Program-made: the position numbers and the translations under genes
Notes under the pieces: model-generated
Told to the model about the DNA's origin: nothing
Seen by the model: only the letters and a program-made list of their open reading frames with translations
Databases searched by the model: none
Assembly (NCBI RefSeq): GCF_965363235.1
Contig: NC_134839.1
Location: 60,417,560-60,481,559, forward strand
Reading direction: 5' to 3'
DNA from: Mytilus galloprovincialis
Taxonomy: Eukaryota; Mollusca; Bivalvia; Mytilida; Mytilidae
DNA length: 64,000 bases
In this document: positions 46,210 to 58,586 of the stretch, in pieces
Position numbering within the stretch: the first letter of the stretch is position 1
Layout of the letters: each line of letters begins with the position of its first letter

Positions 46210-49200
46210 TCTGTCATCTTTCTTGGTGTTTCCAGCTGTGTTTTATCAACCTATTTTCACTCATTTGGCACTTTGGTATTTCACTGTTACATTACACACC
46301 GAACCAAACCAAAACCATATGGGGAAATGGTCACATTTTTACCTACCTAATATATGAAAAGGTTTACATTTTTGAAATCTAAATTATATGAAAAGGGTGG
46401 GGTAACAGAAACCCAGCAGCACACCCTATCAATTAAATATTGAAGTGGCTCCCCGGGAAATAATCTGTAAAATCAGAAAACAGTTTTTAAAAAACTGCAT
46501 TACATTGCTTTCTTAACATGTATCTTTTAATTAGGATTCATCAATCAGTTTTCATGGTCTGATAAGTGTGATTAATGTATTGTGAAATGACATTCATTGA
46601 TGTTTGGTATAGAAATTGAAGTGTATTATATATATATATTATGAATTAGAATTTATACCTATCCACTCATACTACCACACATTGTATATAGATATAGATT
46701 GTTTAGGATTTTATTTTTATGAATACTTGTGTTAAGAGAATCAAAACAAAGAACACTGTACTTCTTTTACAGCCTATTGCATTGAGTGTGTTGGCAAAGG
46801 TTATATCTTTTGATACTTGCTTGCTTGCTGAACTGTGAAGTTGTTATTATGTTAGGTAAATTACCCTCCTTTAAGAGTAGATTAGTCCGATAAATAACCA
46901 ATCTATCTGTCTGTAGGACCAGTCTTCTTTGAAAGGAGGCTAGTATACCTTACCTAATAATGACTTCACAGTTCAGCTAGGAAGCAAGCTAACAAAAAAA
47001 ATTACCTTTACCTACACACTCAATGAAATCTGCTATAAATTTTAAGAAAGGCTTCCCAATTTAGCTTAGCAAATTTAACACCTTTGAAAGTTCATGCTGT
47101 TATAGAAATGTTTGTAAAAATAGTCCATATAAATAACTAATTGTTCTTTAGTTGTGTTAGTAAAGGGTTTTAACTCCTTGCAAGAGGTACAGTAATAGCA
47201 ATAAAAGGAATATGCGAAAAAGATAAATAACCTTTTAATTAAAGATAAATTACATGTATCTGAAATGAAGTAGACATCAGTTACCCATCTTATTATGAAT
47301 GAAAATTGGTTCTGAAAGTAAAAAATTAGCTTACATGGATATCTGTAAGATTAATAATTAATTTGCCAAAGGTTTCCACTCAATTAATTAAATTACAATT
47401 CAAAGACTAGATTTTTATGATCAGATAACTTTTAAGATTATTAAAAAAAATCTGTGAAGATAATGAATATTCCCTCAAAATTTTGATGACTAATCAAAAA
47501 ACATATTTTGTAGAAGACCCCTAATACATTGAAATATGTAATGATTTGCCTTTCTTGTCAATCATAAATGAATTTCAGCTCTGGTTCATTTCACTTTAAA
47601 CATGCATGAACTTTTTCTTTAAATTACATCTACTATAAACGTCTTCTTTGTACGGCACATTCCAAGTATGATTTTTTAATGGCAGTGTAGTATAGTGATA
47701 AAATTGTGATAGCACTGTTATGTTTGTAAAGTTTATGTTTTTGAGGGTGGATATTTTATGGACATGTATATATAAATTGTTTTTATCAATGTTTATTACC
47801 CAGTATATATGGTGTACAATTTTGTTAATAACGTTATATGAAACCATAACCATAATCTTCAACATCTTTCAATTGAGATTTTCCTCATTACAATTTTTAA
47901 AGGCGGTAATATTTAACTGTTTTTACATTTAAAAAAAAGTTATAATTCCAGTAATGATAGCTGTTTAAATTAAAAACAATTGAAATTAGAAATTAATTCA
48001 TTACAGAAGTTTCAGGAATTGACCTGATGCAATATATGAGAAGGGTAAATGTCTTGTTAAGTCCCATTAGTTATTATGACATTTTGGAAGTATATGGTAT
48101 ATATTTTGCATTTTTAAAAGTCTATTTAGAAAATTGTTGAAAATTATTTTACTATAGATTGAAGGTGTAATTTCCAAATAAGCCCATTGCTGGATAATGG
48201 TTGTTGTCTGTTTGATTCATATTCCAATAAATGTAACGTAAAATATATGTAACTTTGTTGTACAAGTTCGTAGACAAATACATTATGCTGTCTTCAGAAT
48301 TGTGTTTGTCGATTCATTTTCTATATTTTGATTTTGAAATGGAAGTTAGGCATTTATTTGTTTTATAACTTACATGGTTCAAATAGCGGGAAGTCAATGA
48401 AATCTGATGGCAAATTTTGATTAGACTTGTCGAAAAATCAATCATTCCAACAACAAATTCTGTAAGTTTATGAATGTGAATTAATTGTACATTTGTGATG
48501 AATAGGTTAAATATGTATATAATTGTTCTTCTAATACTGGGTATTTGTTGATTGACATTTTATTCTATTGTGAAGTTTTATTTTTATATAGATAACTAAT
48601 AGGTCATATGATTCCATTTTCACAAATCAATATATTGTGGTATTTCATCTTTCACAAGTTTTCAAAGATTATAAGGTTAATTTTGTTATTGTTATATTGT
48701 ATAAGAATTTTAATATTATTATAGTTTATTATTGACTCTGATGGTTTCCTTTTTCTGAGATTAATAACATTGAAACATTTTAATCCAATATATAGAAATT
48801 TTATTTGTCTTTCCCAGGCCAGACTCGCACCTAAATGCATTCAGTCTGTGATAAATTTCCATGAGCAAAAACTGTAAAAATTAAATACTATGTCTGTATA
48901 AAAGTTTTATATTTGAAGGAAAATGAATATCTAAATTACTATTTACACTTGAAAAAAACCTGGTTGAATTGAAGTTTTCCTAGTGCTTATATACATAAAG
49001 CACTACTCTTACACCTAACATTTCATGTAATGGATAAGATTATGAATAAATGAATTCTCTCATAAAATTTTAAATGTGGAATAAATTGATTGTATTATCT
49101 GGTAAGCTTATGACTTTTAATTATTTATCCATTTTCTCAAATATTCAAATAAAGAAAGTATTCACCAAGACAAAATAGCACATGCATTGTACAATCATCA

Positions 49201-50330
49201 AAGCAAAAATTTCAAGCTATTAAATAAAAATTTTGTCAGAAATTAAGGTCTATTGAAAAGATCTTGGAAACCAAGTTATAGCTCTTATATCTTCAATCAC
49301 AACAAATGAAAATATTTTGGAACAAAAGTAAGCAGCATATATGGGTCCATTTGTGTACATTCCAATTTTACACTATTATTTTGTTGTTGTTAAGAATATA
49401 TTTAAAAGCATGTTATTATTAGAAATAATTTGTTTATATCACACATTTCCTTTCTTTTTTTAGAAAGATTGTTTGATTAAAAATTGAAAATAATTAATTC
49501 ACAAATTCTTTGCCCTTGTCTAAATTTTGCAATTATTTTAATACCTTGTTACAGAAGCTGTGATTGTCTGAAATTTTTAATGACCAATATTATTCTTATC
49601 ATATTTGTTAATAGACTTCCTAAACATTTTATGCTTCTGTTTTATAATTGTTTCATTTAATAGGTAGATATATGATGATGAAATTATTTTCAACTGTATT
49701 TTTCTGAACCCTTGAATAAGTGAATATTCACAGAATTTGTTTTACAATGACCAGAGTTTTTTATTGATCTGAAAATTTGTATTTCATCATTGTTGTTTTT
49801 AAAATATATCAGAATTCACAAACCATTTTATCGATATCATCTTGGTAACTCATTATACGCAAATGTTTAGATATACATTCTGTGAACACTTGTAAATGCT
49901 GTGCACTTTACCTTTTCTTGTGCTTTCATTTGTAAAAATCAATCATTTAAGTAGTTTTAGTCAGGGAATATTGATACAAAGTCAGACCTCTGTAACAACT
50001 GGTGTAGAAACGTTACTTTTGGGAATTTCTAACAGCAGAATTTATCTTACATTATATTATGTACCATTTACCAAAATTTGTTCATGGGAGACTTAAATAT
50101 CTTAAAAAAGACAGCTTTTTAGAGAGGGTAGGGGTCTCAACATACACATTTGGGTACTGACATCATATTTTGAATAAGAAAATAACAACCCATTTATATA
50201 TACTTCCCAGGTATGATCTTATTCAGATGCCAAAGACATGATGTCATTCATATTATGAAGATAAATAGATATAAGAACACATTTTTACAGACATTTAACT
50301 GAAGATGAACACATATGACCTATTGATATA
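46210..50330. other. AT-rich spacer, no gene seen
   Basis: Apart from the foldback at 46771-47034, no repeat terminus or coding-like ORF was noticed. Several AATAAA strings occur, so part may be an extended 3' untranslated region of gene 2. Confidence 0.5.
46771..47034. mobile_element. Imperfect foldback element, arms ~115 bp
   Basis: AGCCTATTGCATTGAGTGTG, then CTTGCTTGCTGAACTGTGAAG and TTAGGTAAATTACCCTCCTTT on the left; the reverse on the right (AAAGGAGGCTAGTATACC to CACTCAATGAAATCTGCT). No ORF. Confidence 0.7.
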
Positions 50331-50336
50331 TCAATG

Positions 50337-50497
50337 GCGGATCCAGAGGGAGTTGGAACTCACCTTTTTTTTCAACGATCAATGCATTTGAATGGTGACA
50401 TATAGTTGGAACACTCACACAACCTTTTATCCGGGGTTGGTAACACCCCCCCCCACCCCCCCCCCCCCTGAAAAAAAGAACTGGATCTGCCCCTGTA
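50337..50497. mobile_element. hAT-type MITE, decayed
   Basis: GGCGGATCCAGAGGGAGTTG start and AACTGGATCTGCCCCTG end, with C runs inside; same end class as 23164-23291. Confidence 0.6.
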
Positions 50498-50499
50498 TA

Positions 50500-52040
50500 T
50501 TACCTTGGTGAAATTGCACCCTAACTCTATATTTTACATTCCATAAAATCTTAGTTTACCTTTATAGAGCCCCCCAAATCCCCCTGTGATTGGCATTTAG
50601 CTTTATGCATTCATAAAATGATAAGAAATTGTTGGGTTGCAGAAGTAAATTTTTATCAACATAATAATTAGATAAATTTGCTGTACATACTTTTCTATTA
50701 ACTAAATTATCGGATTTACCTTCCCTTCCTCTGGATTAAATCTTGCTTATTATAGTAACAATTTGGAATGATCATTTACTCTCAAGTGAGATCCAAGATG
50801 GGGAAGGACTCTCATGCTACCTCAAGTTTATATCTTAATCAGTTTCTTTGTATTGTTTGAACTGTAAAAGATAGTTTATGGTGAAAAGTTTATTAATTGC
50901 AACCATAACAAAACAATTGTTAATGTATTTTCACTTATCTGGTTAGTTTCTAGCTGAATTGTAGACTTGTTTTTCTTCTCTTAATGAAAATATGAGTATT
51001 GACAATATCCCTTTATAATGTCCAGTTTTGATTGTTTTTGGATAAACATAACTAGAATGATACTGATTTTGTTAAAAGATTTTTTATGGTTAAACCACCG
51101 TACATGAAAATATAGAGATGTGTTATACAAGTGTTCACTATAAGACCAAAGTACACAGATATGATCAACTATTTTTACCAATGATGGATATTAAGAAGTT
51201 GAATAATGTAATCTATAAAAATCTTTTTAAGTATGTATGTTGTTATTTTTAAAAAATACTGTTAATATACAAAACCATTCAAACAGATCATGACAATTAA
51301 ATACAGATTAAAAAAGAAGTTATTTGCTTTTTTTCTTTTTTTTTGCTGTTGTAATTTCATACTTTCTAGAGTAAAAACTTATCATTTAACGTCTTTCTAC
51401 ACCAGTTTAGTCCTTCTTTTGTTTATATCACTACCTCCTCACAGAACTTGTATTAAACCAAATTGTATATTGGTAATCCAACAATAAATGTTTTAACACC
51501 CAAGTATCTTATTTGTTATTTTGCTCCCTGTTCATTATTATATTTCTATAGGTCATTTGATGTCAATCTGAAGCTAATTGGCATTAAGAGTTACTGGTAC
51601 TGTGGATTCATTTATTTGCGTGGGTACCAATTTTCGTGGATTGAGAACAAAATTTTTTCGTGGATATCTAATTTATTGGTTTTAGCAAAGTCTGTTTACA
51701 TTCCTTTACAAAATTTGTTATTCGTGGAACATTTGAATTTCTGGTTCTCCTGTACCCATGAAATCCACGAAAATTGGTATCCAACAAATATTAATGAATC
51801 CACAGCCACCTACATTTGCATTATTTTGTTTGTATTTTCAGCTCAACTGGTCGACCATCAGCATATTAATTTTCTCCCAAAATCCCAGTCTGGAAACAAT
51901 ATCTTAATCAAACTTGGTTTTATAATCCCCCATTTGACAAAGAAGACTATTGATTTGAGGACAAAGGTCAATGTCACAGCAGCTATTGATAGATTGATAT
52001 TTGTACAAAATTTCTATCTCTTGGACCATAAGTAAAATTA
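50500..52040. other. Spacer with one MITE, no gene seen
   Basis: A 190-codon ORF at 51463-52035 runs across the MITE at 51600-51805 and is not taken as a gene. The rest is AT-rich. Confidence 0.5.
51600..51805. mobile_element. MITE with GTGGATTCATT ends, copy 2
   Basis: CTGTGGATTCATTTATTTGC, then GGGTACCAATTTTCGTGGATT at the left; reverse at the right, ending TTAATGAATCCACAG. Same family as 39422-39630. Confidence 0.8.
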
Positions 52041-52130
52041 AGAAGATCTGGTATGGTTGCCAATGAGACGATTCTCCACAAGCGACTTAATGACATAGAA
52101 ATTAACAAGTATAAGTCACTGTACACATTT
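52041..52130 (+). repeat. Dispersed repeat family Y
   Basis: GAAGATCTGGTATGGTTGCC, AATGAGACGATTCTCCACAA, then ACATAGAAATTAACAAGTAT and AAGTCACTGTACA; homologous to 54341-54440. Confidence 0.65.
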
Positions 52131-52732
52131 TATTTATTAGTTTCCGTGCTTGAAGATCATTATTCACCATGTTTCATGAAATTTGCTAACAAGCTGTGGT
52201 CCTGGTGGTAACATACTTGGCATTGGACCCCTCAATGGACTGAACATCATAAGAGGAGGACCTTTCAATATGAACATACAATCTTTGACTCTTAGGGGGT
52301 AGGGTACAGACTATGAGATATCTCACAATTTATAACTTATCACAAATACTTCAGAAAGGATTATTATATAATTTATAACAAACTTTAAAGAGCTTATGTA
52401 GTTACAACTAATTTTCCTGAAAATTGAATCTGGCATTTCAACTGCAAATTAACAGCTGCACAAGGAACTAATGATGCAGAATTTTGCTGTAGAAATGAGG
52501 AGAAAAAAATTAGATCTGGTTTTTTTACTTATTGAAGACTGAGCAGCACTAACAAAGTCATACAATAATAGGCAACATTGTGTTTGTTTCCCTACAATGT
52601 TAATTTATGGAGTTCATCCAGGGGAGCCCCTGGTAGTAACCCAGGAGGCATCAATCTTGGGAGCTCGTCTTGGTTGTGCTTGTTCCTCTTCTTCCCCAGG
52701 CGGCCCACCAGGGAGACTATCTCTACTTTTTT

Positions 52733-53645
52733 AGCTCACCTGGCCCAAAGGGCCAAGTGAGCTTTTCTCATCACTTGGCGTCCGTCGTCTGTCGTCCGTC
52801 ATTTTTTACATTTTGAACTTCTTCTAGAGAACCACTGAATGGAATGAAACCAAACATGGCATGAATGTTCCTTATGAGGTGCTGACCAAGTGTTGTTACT
52901 TCATAGCCGATCCATCATCCAAGATGGCCGCCAGCGGGGGACTTAGTTAAACATAGGACCCTATGGGAAATGCATACAAATGACTTCTTCTAGAGAACCA
53001 TTGAATGGAATGAAACCAAACATGACATGAATGTTCCTTATGAGGTGCTGACCAAGTGTTGTTACTTTGTAGCCGATCCATCATCCAAGATGGCCGCCGG
53101 CAGGGGACTTAGTTTAACATAGGACCCTATGGAAAATGAAAACAAATGACTTCTTCTAGAGAACCACTGAATGGAATGAAACCAAACATGACATGAATGT
53201 TCCTTTTGAGGTGCCGACCAAGTGTTGTTACTTTATAGCCGATCCATCATCCAAGATGGCCGCCAGAGGGGGACTTAGTTTAACATAGGATCCTATGGGA
53301 AATGCATACAAATGACTTCTTCTAGAGAACCACTGAATGGAATGAAACCAAACATGACATGAATGTTCCTTATGAGGTGCTGACCAAGTGTTGTTACTTT
53401 GTAGCCGATCCATCATCCAAGATGGAGGACTTAGTTTAACATAGGACCCTATGGGAAATGCATACAAATGACTTCTTCTAGAGAACCACTGAATTGAATG
53501 AAATCAAACATAGCATGAATAGTCCTTTCTTTATGAGGTGCTTGCCAAGTGTTGTTACTTTGTAGTCAAATTTTATCTGTTTTTATATGATTTCAAAAAC
53601 CCAAGTAGAGTCAGGTGAGCGATACAGGCTCTTGAGAGCCTCTAG
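52733..53645. mobile_element. Family A Helentron/pearl-like element with five 166-bp units
   Basis: Same ends as 20331-22113: AGCTCACCTGGCC palindrome at the start and GGCTCTTGAGAGCCTCTAG before T at the end. Unit anchors fall at 52821, 52987, 53153, 53319 and 53475 (spacings 166, 166, 166, 156; the fourth unit lost ~10 bp of the GGCCGCCAGCGG stretch). No coding region. Confidence 0.8.
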
Positions 53646-54340
53646 TTTTTTACATCTTCATCTCCTTTTCTTTCCCTATCACGTTCATCATATCTCGATA
53701 GATGTCTCCACCTTCTGTCTTCTTCATCACTATCAGTATCAGAACTGTAAAATATGCTATTTTTTGTGTATCTGTTCATCCCACAACCAAAACAAATGCT
53801 CACTCAGAACATTCTTACTTCCATGCAAAAAAATGTATCTATAGATCTCTTGATTTCTTTATAATAAGATTTATTACATTTGAGCTCATAGATAGTATAA
53901 CATAGTATAACAAAATCAGAATTGTATTTTAATTAGATTGTGTAACCTATAAAAATATTTAAAACGTTCCTTCTCATTGGAATTAAATATTTGTAAGTTC
54001 CTTTTAAGATGCAGTACAGAAGGGAGGTTTACTTACTGTCAGTTGTATTAAATCAAAGTACGTCTCATTTTGAACTGGTTCAGTGGCTAGAAAGAATTAA
54101 TAAAATTTAGATTGACTGCTGGTTACTTATCGTGCAGTGGCAAATATCAGAAGAATTTATTTAGTTTGAGAGACTAATAAATTGAAACAAAAAAACTACA
54201 CTTCTTAGCGCATTTGGTTAGATCCAAACAGCTAAATGAATATATGTTTTTTTTTCAGTGTAATAATTTGTTTCTTTTAATGTAAAAAATGAAAATAAAT
54301 ACTTTCATCAAATTTCAAAAGTTGTGGGTAAAATTAGAAG
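53646..54340. other. Spacer, no feature assigned
   Basis: AT-rich; short ORFs overlap in several frames with no family resemblance. Confidence 0.4.
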
Positions 54341-54900
54341 CACAGAAGATGGGGTTTGATTTTCAATGAGACAACTCTTCACGAGAGACCAAATGGCATA
54401 GAAGTTAACAATTATAAGTCACCGTACAGCCTTCAGCAATAAGCATATCATATAAAATAGTTAGCTTTAAAAGACCCCGAAATGATAAATGTAAAACAAT
54501 TAAAATGAGAGTACTAACACGAACGAAATACAGATATGATATCCAGCATCAAACGACATCTACTGACTTGGGACAGGAATATACAGAATATGGAGGAATT
54601 AAACATGTTTGCTGGTGCGCCAAACCCCGGCCTGAACTTTGGAGAGTGGTATAATAGTATATACAGAATCTCAGTTTAATTGAGGTCTGGAGCAGGCATG
54701 TCAGTAACTGCTAGTAGTCTGTTGTTATTTAATGTATTATTGTCATTTTGTTTATTTTCTTTTGTTACCTATTCTGACATCGGACTCGGACTATTAAACT
54801 GAGTTTTACTCTGCGTATGGTTGTGCGTTTGTTTTTTCTTCATTGACTAGAGGTATAGGAGGGGTGAGATTAAAAAAAAAAAACATGTTAAACCCCGCCG
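54341..54900 (+). repeat. Dispersed repeats: family Y, then a segment inverted at 61090-61280
   Basis: 54341-54440 is family Y (CAATGAGACAACTCTTCACG). 54690-54860 (CAGTAACTGCTAGTAGTCTG, TGTTGTTATT, ACATCGGACTCGGACT, AAACTGAGTTTTAC) is present in reverse at 61110-61280. Confidence 0.65.
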
Positions 54901-54944
54901 CATTTTGTACCTGTCCCAAGTCAGTAGCCTCTGACCTTTGTATG

Positions 54945-55227
54945 CTTTTTATACGACCGCAAAAATTGAAAATTAAAATTTCTTCAAAGATTTTTTTGAG
55001 AGGATTAATATTCCACAGCATAGTGAATTGCTCAAAGGCGAAAAAAATATTTTAAGTTCATTAGACCACATTCATTCTGTGTCAGAAACCTATGCTGTGT
55101 CAACTATTTAATCACAATCCAAATTTAGAGGTGAATCCAGCTTGAATGTTGTGTCTATACTTGCCCCAACCGTTCAGGGTTCAACCTATGCGGTCGTATA
55201 AAGCTGCGCCCTGCGGAGCATCTGGTT
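54945..55227. mobile_element. Family D Helentron-like element, 283-bp deletion copy
   Basis: Ends are identical to the long copy at 14950-16713 (CTTTTTATACGACCGCAAAA; GCGGAGCATCTGGTT). It keeps ~200 bp of the 3' part and has lost all tandem arrays. Confidence 0.85.
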
Positions 55228-56192
55228 CATTTTATTTTTTTGTGTATAATAATTCGGAGTATAATATGAATCAATCTAAGACTATATTATATCAACTTTT
55301 ACACATCCAACAACTTATGGATGAAAACGGTCTTTGATAGAAGACATAGAATTAACTAATGTCTTTTCCTCATCTGAACCAATAACAAGATTGCTATAAC
55401 CTGATTCTCAGCTATAACTAATGTAATTGTGGTATCAAACACTGAGGTAATGTGTTTTCCTCTTGTTGGATTTCAATTCCGATTGTATTTTACAATTTGT
55501 GTCTGTATTTTCTCGACAATGATGCACTAATAATGCATTTTGCACGTTTATTATGCCTATTATATATTGTAGAAAGAGAGTTTTAAAAACAAATTATTAG
55601 ATAAATAGTAATTGTTCTAAAACACAAGTAAACTTAATATCATAATACACTAAATTTGTTTTCTTATGCATATCTTTTTAATAATTATTTGGAATAAGTA
55701 ATTTTAATAAAAAAAAAAAATATTTTCTTGTCCTTAAACAAGGACGTCCTTGTCGTTAAAAAGTCTTCTTGTCGCTAAACTATTCTTCTTGTCTCTAATT
55801 AGTGAGACCATAACGGTACGATTTTGTTATTTTTATAGTTTCGAGTATAGATAGTAAGACATTTTAACATTATTATGATGAAATAACATTGAACAGTAAC
55901 TTTTTTTTAACGATTTTTCTTGTTCAAATTGTAAAAACTTCGATAGCTTCAATGGGGGCTGTGCCCCCTGACCGCCTGCCTCGGTATAAACAGAAGGCAA
56001 GCTACGCCACTGCCGTTATCATTGTTAAAGAGCACTAATAAAATACGGAATCTTCCTACCCGTTTTTGGCTTTTCGTTTATTATTAGATTTATCTCCCTT
56101 TGCTGCTGCTGCTGAGGATTCCCGTTGTCAATATTAATAACCAGATAATAATATTTATCAGGTTTGTTTATATGCTCCACTTAGTTTACAAA
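55228..56192. other. Spacer with a possible hAT 3' end
   Basis: Around 55955-56015, GGGGGCTGTGCCCCCTGACC and AAGCTACGCCACTGCC resemble the right end of a hAT element, but no left partner is seen. No gene. Confidence 0.4.
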
Positions 56193-56284
56193 GAATGGAA
56201 ATGGGGAATTTGTCAAAGAGACAACAACACGACCATAGGCATAGAGCAGACAAGGAAACGAGCTGGACGAAGGAAAGCAAACTG

Positions 56285-56516
56285 ATTGCTTAACATACAT
56301 GTAGACTTATCCAAGGCTTTTGACAAAGTAAGCCATTCACTACTGATCTATAAACTAAGGCAATACGGGATTGACGGAAAAACCAACTGATGGACCCAGA
56401 GTTTCCTAAGTGGTAGACAGTCAGTAGTGGTTGAAGGTGTAAGCTCTGGCATCATTGATGTAGAAACTGGTGTACCACAGGGTTCAGTCCTTGGACCAGC
56501 ACTCTTCCTCTACTAC
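56285..56516 (+). pseudogene. LINE reverse transcriptase, left fragment
   Basis: Encodes DLSKAFDKVSHSLLIYKLRQ (palm block A), one stop (TGA at 56388), SFLSGRQ, then GVPQGSVLGPALFLYY (block B) where it is cut by the BEL/Pao element. Such blocks are typical of non-LTR retrotransposon RTs of the Jockey/CR1 kind. The 5' part of the LINE is missing. It continues at 59757. Confidence 0.85.
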
Positions 56517-56721
56517 TATCGTGTATCGTGTTTCTTGTGGTTAGTACTTCGCTTTAGGGTTAGTAATGAAAGGCGTTGTGTTCATATCAAATTGTATTCA
56601 AGTAATGAGACATTGCGCACAAGGCAATGTTACGTAAACAATACTGAATAGGCAACGTAAACAATAGGTAACATTAGTGACGTTAGTTACTTAGTAAATG
56701 TACAGCGGCTAATACTTGACA
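56517..56721 (-). repeat. 3' LTR of the BEL/Pao element
   Basis: Matches 59551-59751 with several differences and small indels, e.g. around GCGCACAAGGCAA. In element orientation it starts TGTCAAGTATTAG. Confidence 0.85.
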
Positions 56722-56760
56722 CTGGGGGCGCCGAGAAGTATATTGTCATGATTGAAAATA

Positions 56761-57600
56761 TTAAGTCCATGTTTGAATCTTTAGCTTGGCTTCAGTTTTA
56801 CTCGGTGCTCTGTCTCCGTGGATTTTCATCATTCCTGGTTCCCTGCTAAATGTGTGAATCCTACCATTGTTCTTCATTGTGTTGCTGTTTGATTGATACG
56901 TCTCAAAATAGTCTTTGTCAAATTTAATTGAATTGTCAGATACTTCTCCCATTGATTCGATTTTTCCAAAACATTTCAAATCGACTTCTTCTGTCTTGTG
57001 TTGTAACATGAAAGATGAGGATGTGGGTCCAGCTGAGTCTTTCATTGGTCCAGAAAGTAGGTATCCGAGTTTTGATTCTACTGCGGTCGGGCCTGGTCCA
57101 CCGATAACTGTGTCTTCTACGATATCCCAATAGTAATCAGAACCTATTAAAAATGAAATCCTGAATTTATCCATGTCGCTTACAGGGTGCACTATATATA
57201 TATAATCTAAGTCCACTGAGGTAAGGTAGATTAGCAGCATTATATTGCGTGCGATTGTGTAACAGTGCTGCGATAGTAGGGACAATCAATACTTCCATTG
57301 GTATTTTCTTTCCATTCTGAGTTTGTAAATCTATTACGACAATGTCCAAATTGCATATATTTTCTGTTTTCATCTCCAATGCTGTTAGGCTAACTGTCGA
57401 GGTTCCAATCGGTTTTAATTGCAATTCAGCGGCTAATTCCTCGCTAATAAACGACTTCTGAGATCCTTCATCTAAAAGAATATTAGCGGTAGCTGACCTG
57501 TCATCTACACAAACTGGTGAAATGGCTGTCTTTAATAAAAGGTCTGTCCTTGGTTTAATGTTCGATGTCGACGAGTAACATGTTAATGCATAATTTTCGC
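56761..57600 (-). pseudogene. BEL/Pao aspartic protease region and following segment
   Basis: Reading down from 57600: DEGSQKSFISEELAAEL contains the DxGS of a retropepsin-like active site; then a strand-rich stretch (LVPTIAALL-like), a frameshift at a TATATATATA run (57190-57205), and GSDYYWDIVED, GPTAVESKLGYLLSGP, typical of the Pao peptidase region. It ends DLKCFGKIESMGEVSDNSIK, with FDKDYFETYQ, just before where reverse transcriptase should begin, then runs out of frame to a stop. Confidence 0.8.
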
Positions 57601-57639
57601 TCTCTGCTGTACTTATTATGGTATTTTGCGGTAAAGAAT

Positions 57640-57906
57640 TTGCTGTACTTACGCTTTTTTTTTCTTGATTCTTATCATTGTCACAAAGACCAGTGTGGTG
57701 CTTGTTATCACATTTTTTACATCTAAAACGCGAGCGTCATTCTGAAACTTTATGACTTCCAAAGCAACTGTAACATACTTTTTTCTGTTCAATGATAGCT
57801 AAGCGGCTCTCTCTGTCTACAACACTGGAACATTTGACGGACGAATGTAATTGTTTGCAATAAATACAGGTTTTGGGTTTGAACTGATTTATTACATATT
57901 GAGGTC
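57640..57906 (-). pseudogene. BEL/Pao gag zinc knuckles
   Basis: Encodes CIYCKQLHSSVKC, VCYSCFGSHK and, after a TGA stop, RCKKCDNKHHTGLC: the CxxC...H...C knuckle row of BEL/Pao gag. It joins the gag ORF at 58587 once the MITE is removed. Confidence 0.8.
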
Positions 57907-58580
57907 AGTCAGGGGTACTACTTGTACAAGTGTATTTTATTTACTTGAAGAAGTAAAAACAAATATACACATATAAGTAAATAAATAATGTTTGAATAAT
58001 CTCCCCTTAATTTTCTAAAAAATTTACTTGTATAAGTAAATTTTTCTTACAATCCCACAAAAATCCTCAAGTTTTGAGATGTAAAATCATGTCTTTAATG
58101 ATTTTTCCCAGGTTTGCTCAAATTTTTTCATTAAAGTTCAATGTTTCATCTCATTATTTCATCAAAGAAACTGATTGAGCAAAGATCTTGTATATTTGCG
58201 CAAGGCAATCAAAAATTGCTCCTTTGGGGCTTGTAAATAAGCAGTGTTATGAAGATAACAGACAAATGGGATTTTCATTGTCCATGAAATTACACTTAAA
58301 TGATTAGTAAAAACATCTGTAAAGGGTACACAATTTAAAATTCTATTAGAGCAAAGAAATCTTATGAAATCAAGAAAAGAAGAAAGGATGATTTTTTTAC
58401 TTATACAAGTAAAAAATTCTGAATGCCTAAGGGACATAACTAAGCCAATTTTTTTTTTTACCTATACAAGTAAATAAAATTCACTTGTATAAGTATCCTA
58501 CAAATTTACTTATATGTGTATATTTTTTTTTACTTCTTCAAGTAAATAAAATACACTTGTGCAAGTAGTACCCCTGACTG
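57907..58580. mobile_element. MITE inserted in BEL/Pao gag
   Basis: Inverted ends of at least 75 bp, AGTCAGGGGTACTACTTGTA then CAAGTGTATTTTATTTACTT, with GAGGTC on both sides (57901-57906 and 58581-58586). ACTTGTA-AAGTAAAT palindromic motifs are repeated at both subterminal regions. No ORF beyond chance. Confidence 0.85.
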
Positions 58581-58586
58581 GAGGTC

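Noticed and set aside
51463..52035. 190-codon plus-strand ORF
   Set aside because: It crosses a MITE (51600-51805) including both inverted ends and shows no domain; chance open frame.
56427..56651. ORF reading from LINE into the LTR
   Set aside because: Only the first ~30 residues are LINE; the rest is LTR sequence read by chance.
58162..58437. 91-codon minus-strand ORF
   Set aside because: Lies wholly inside the MITE at 57907-58580 and has no family resemblance.
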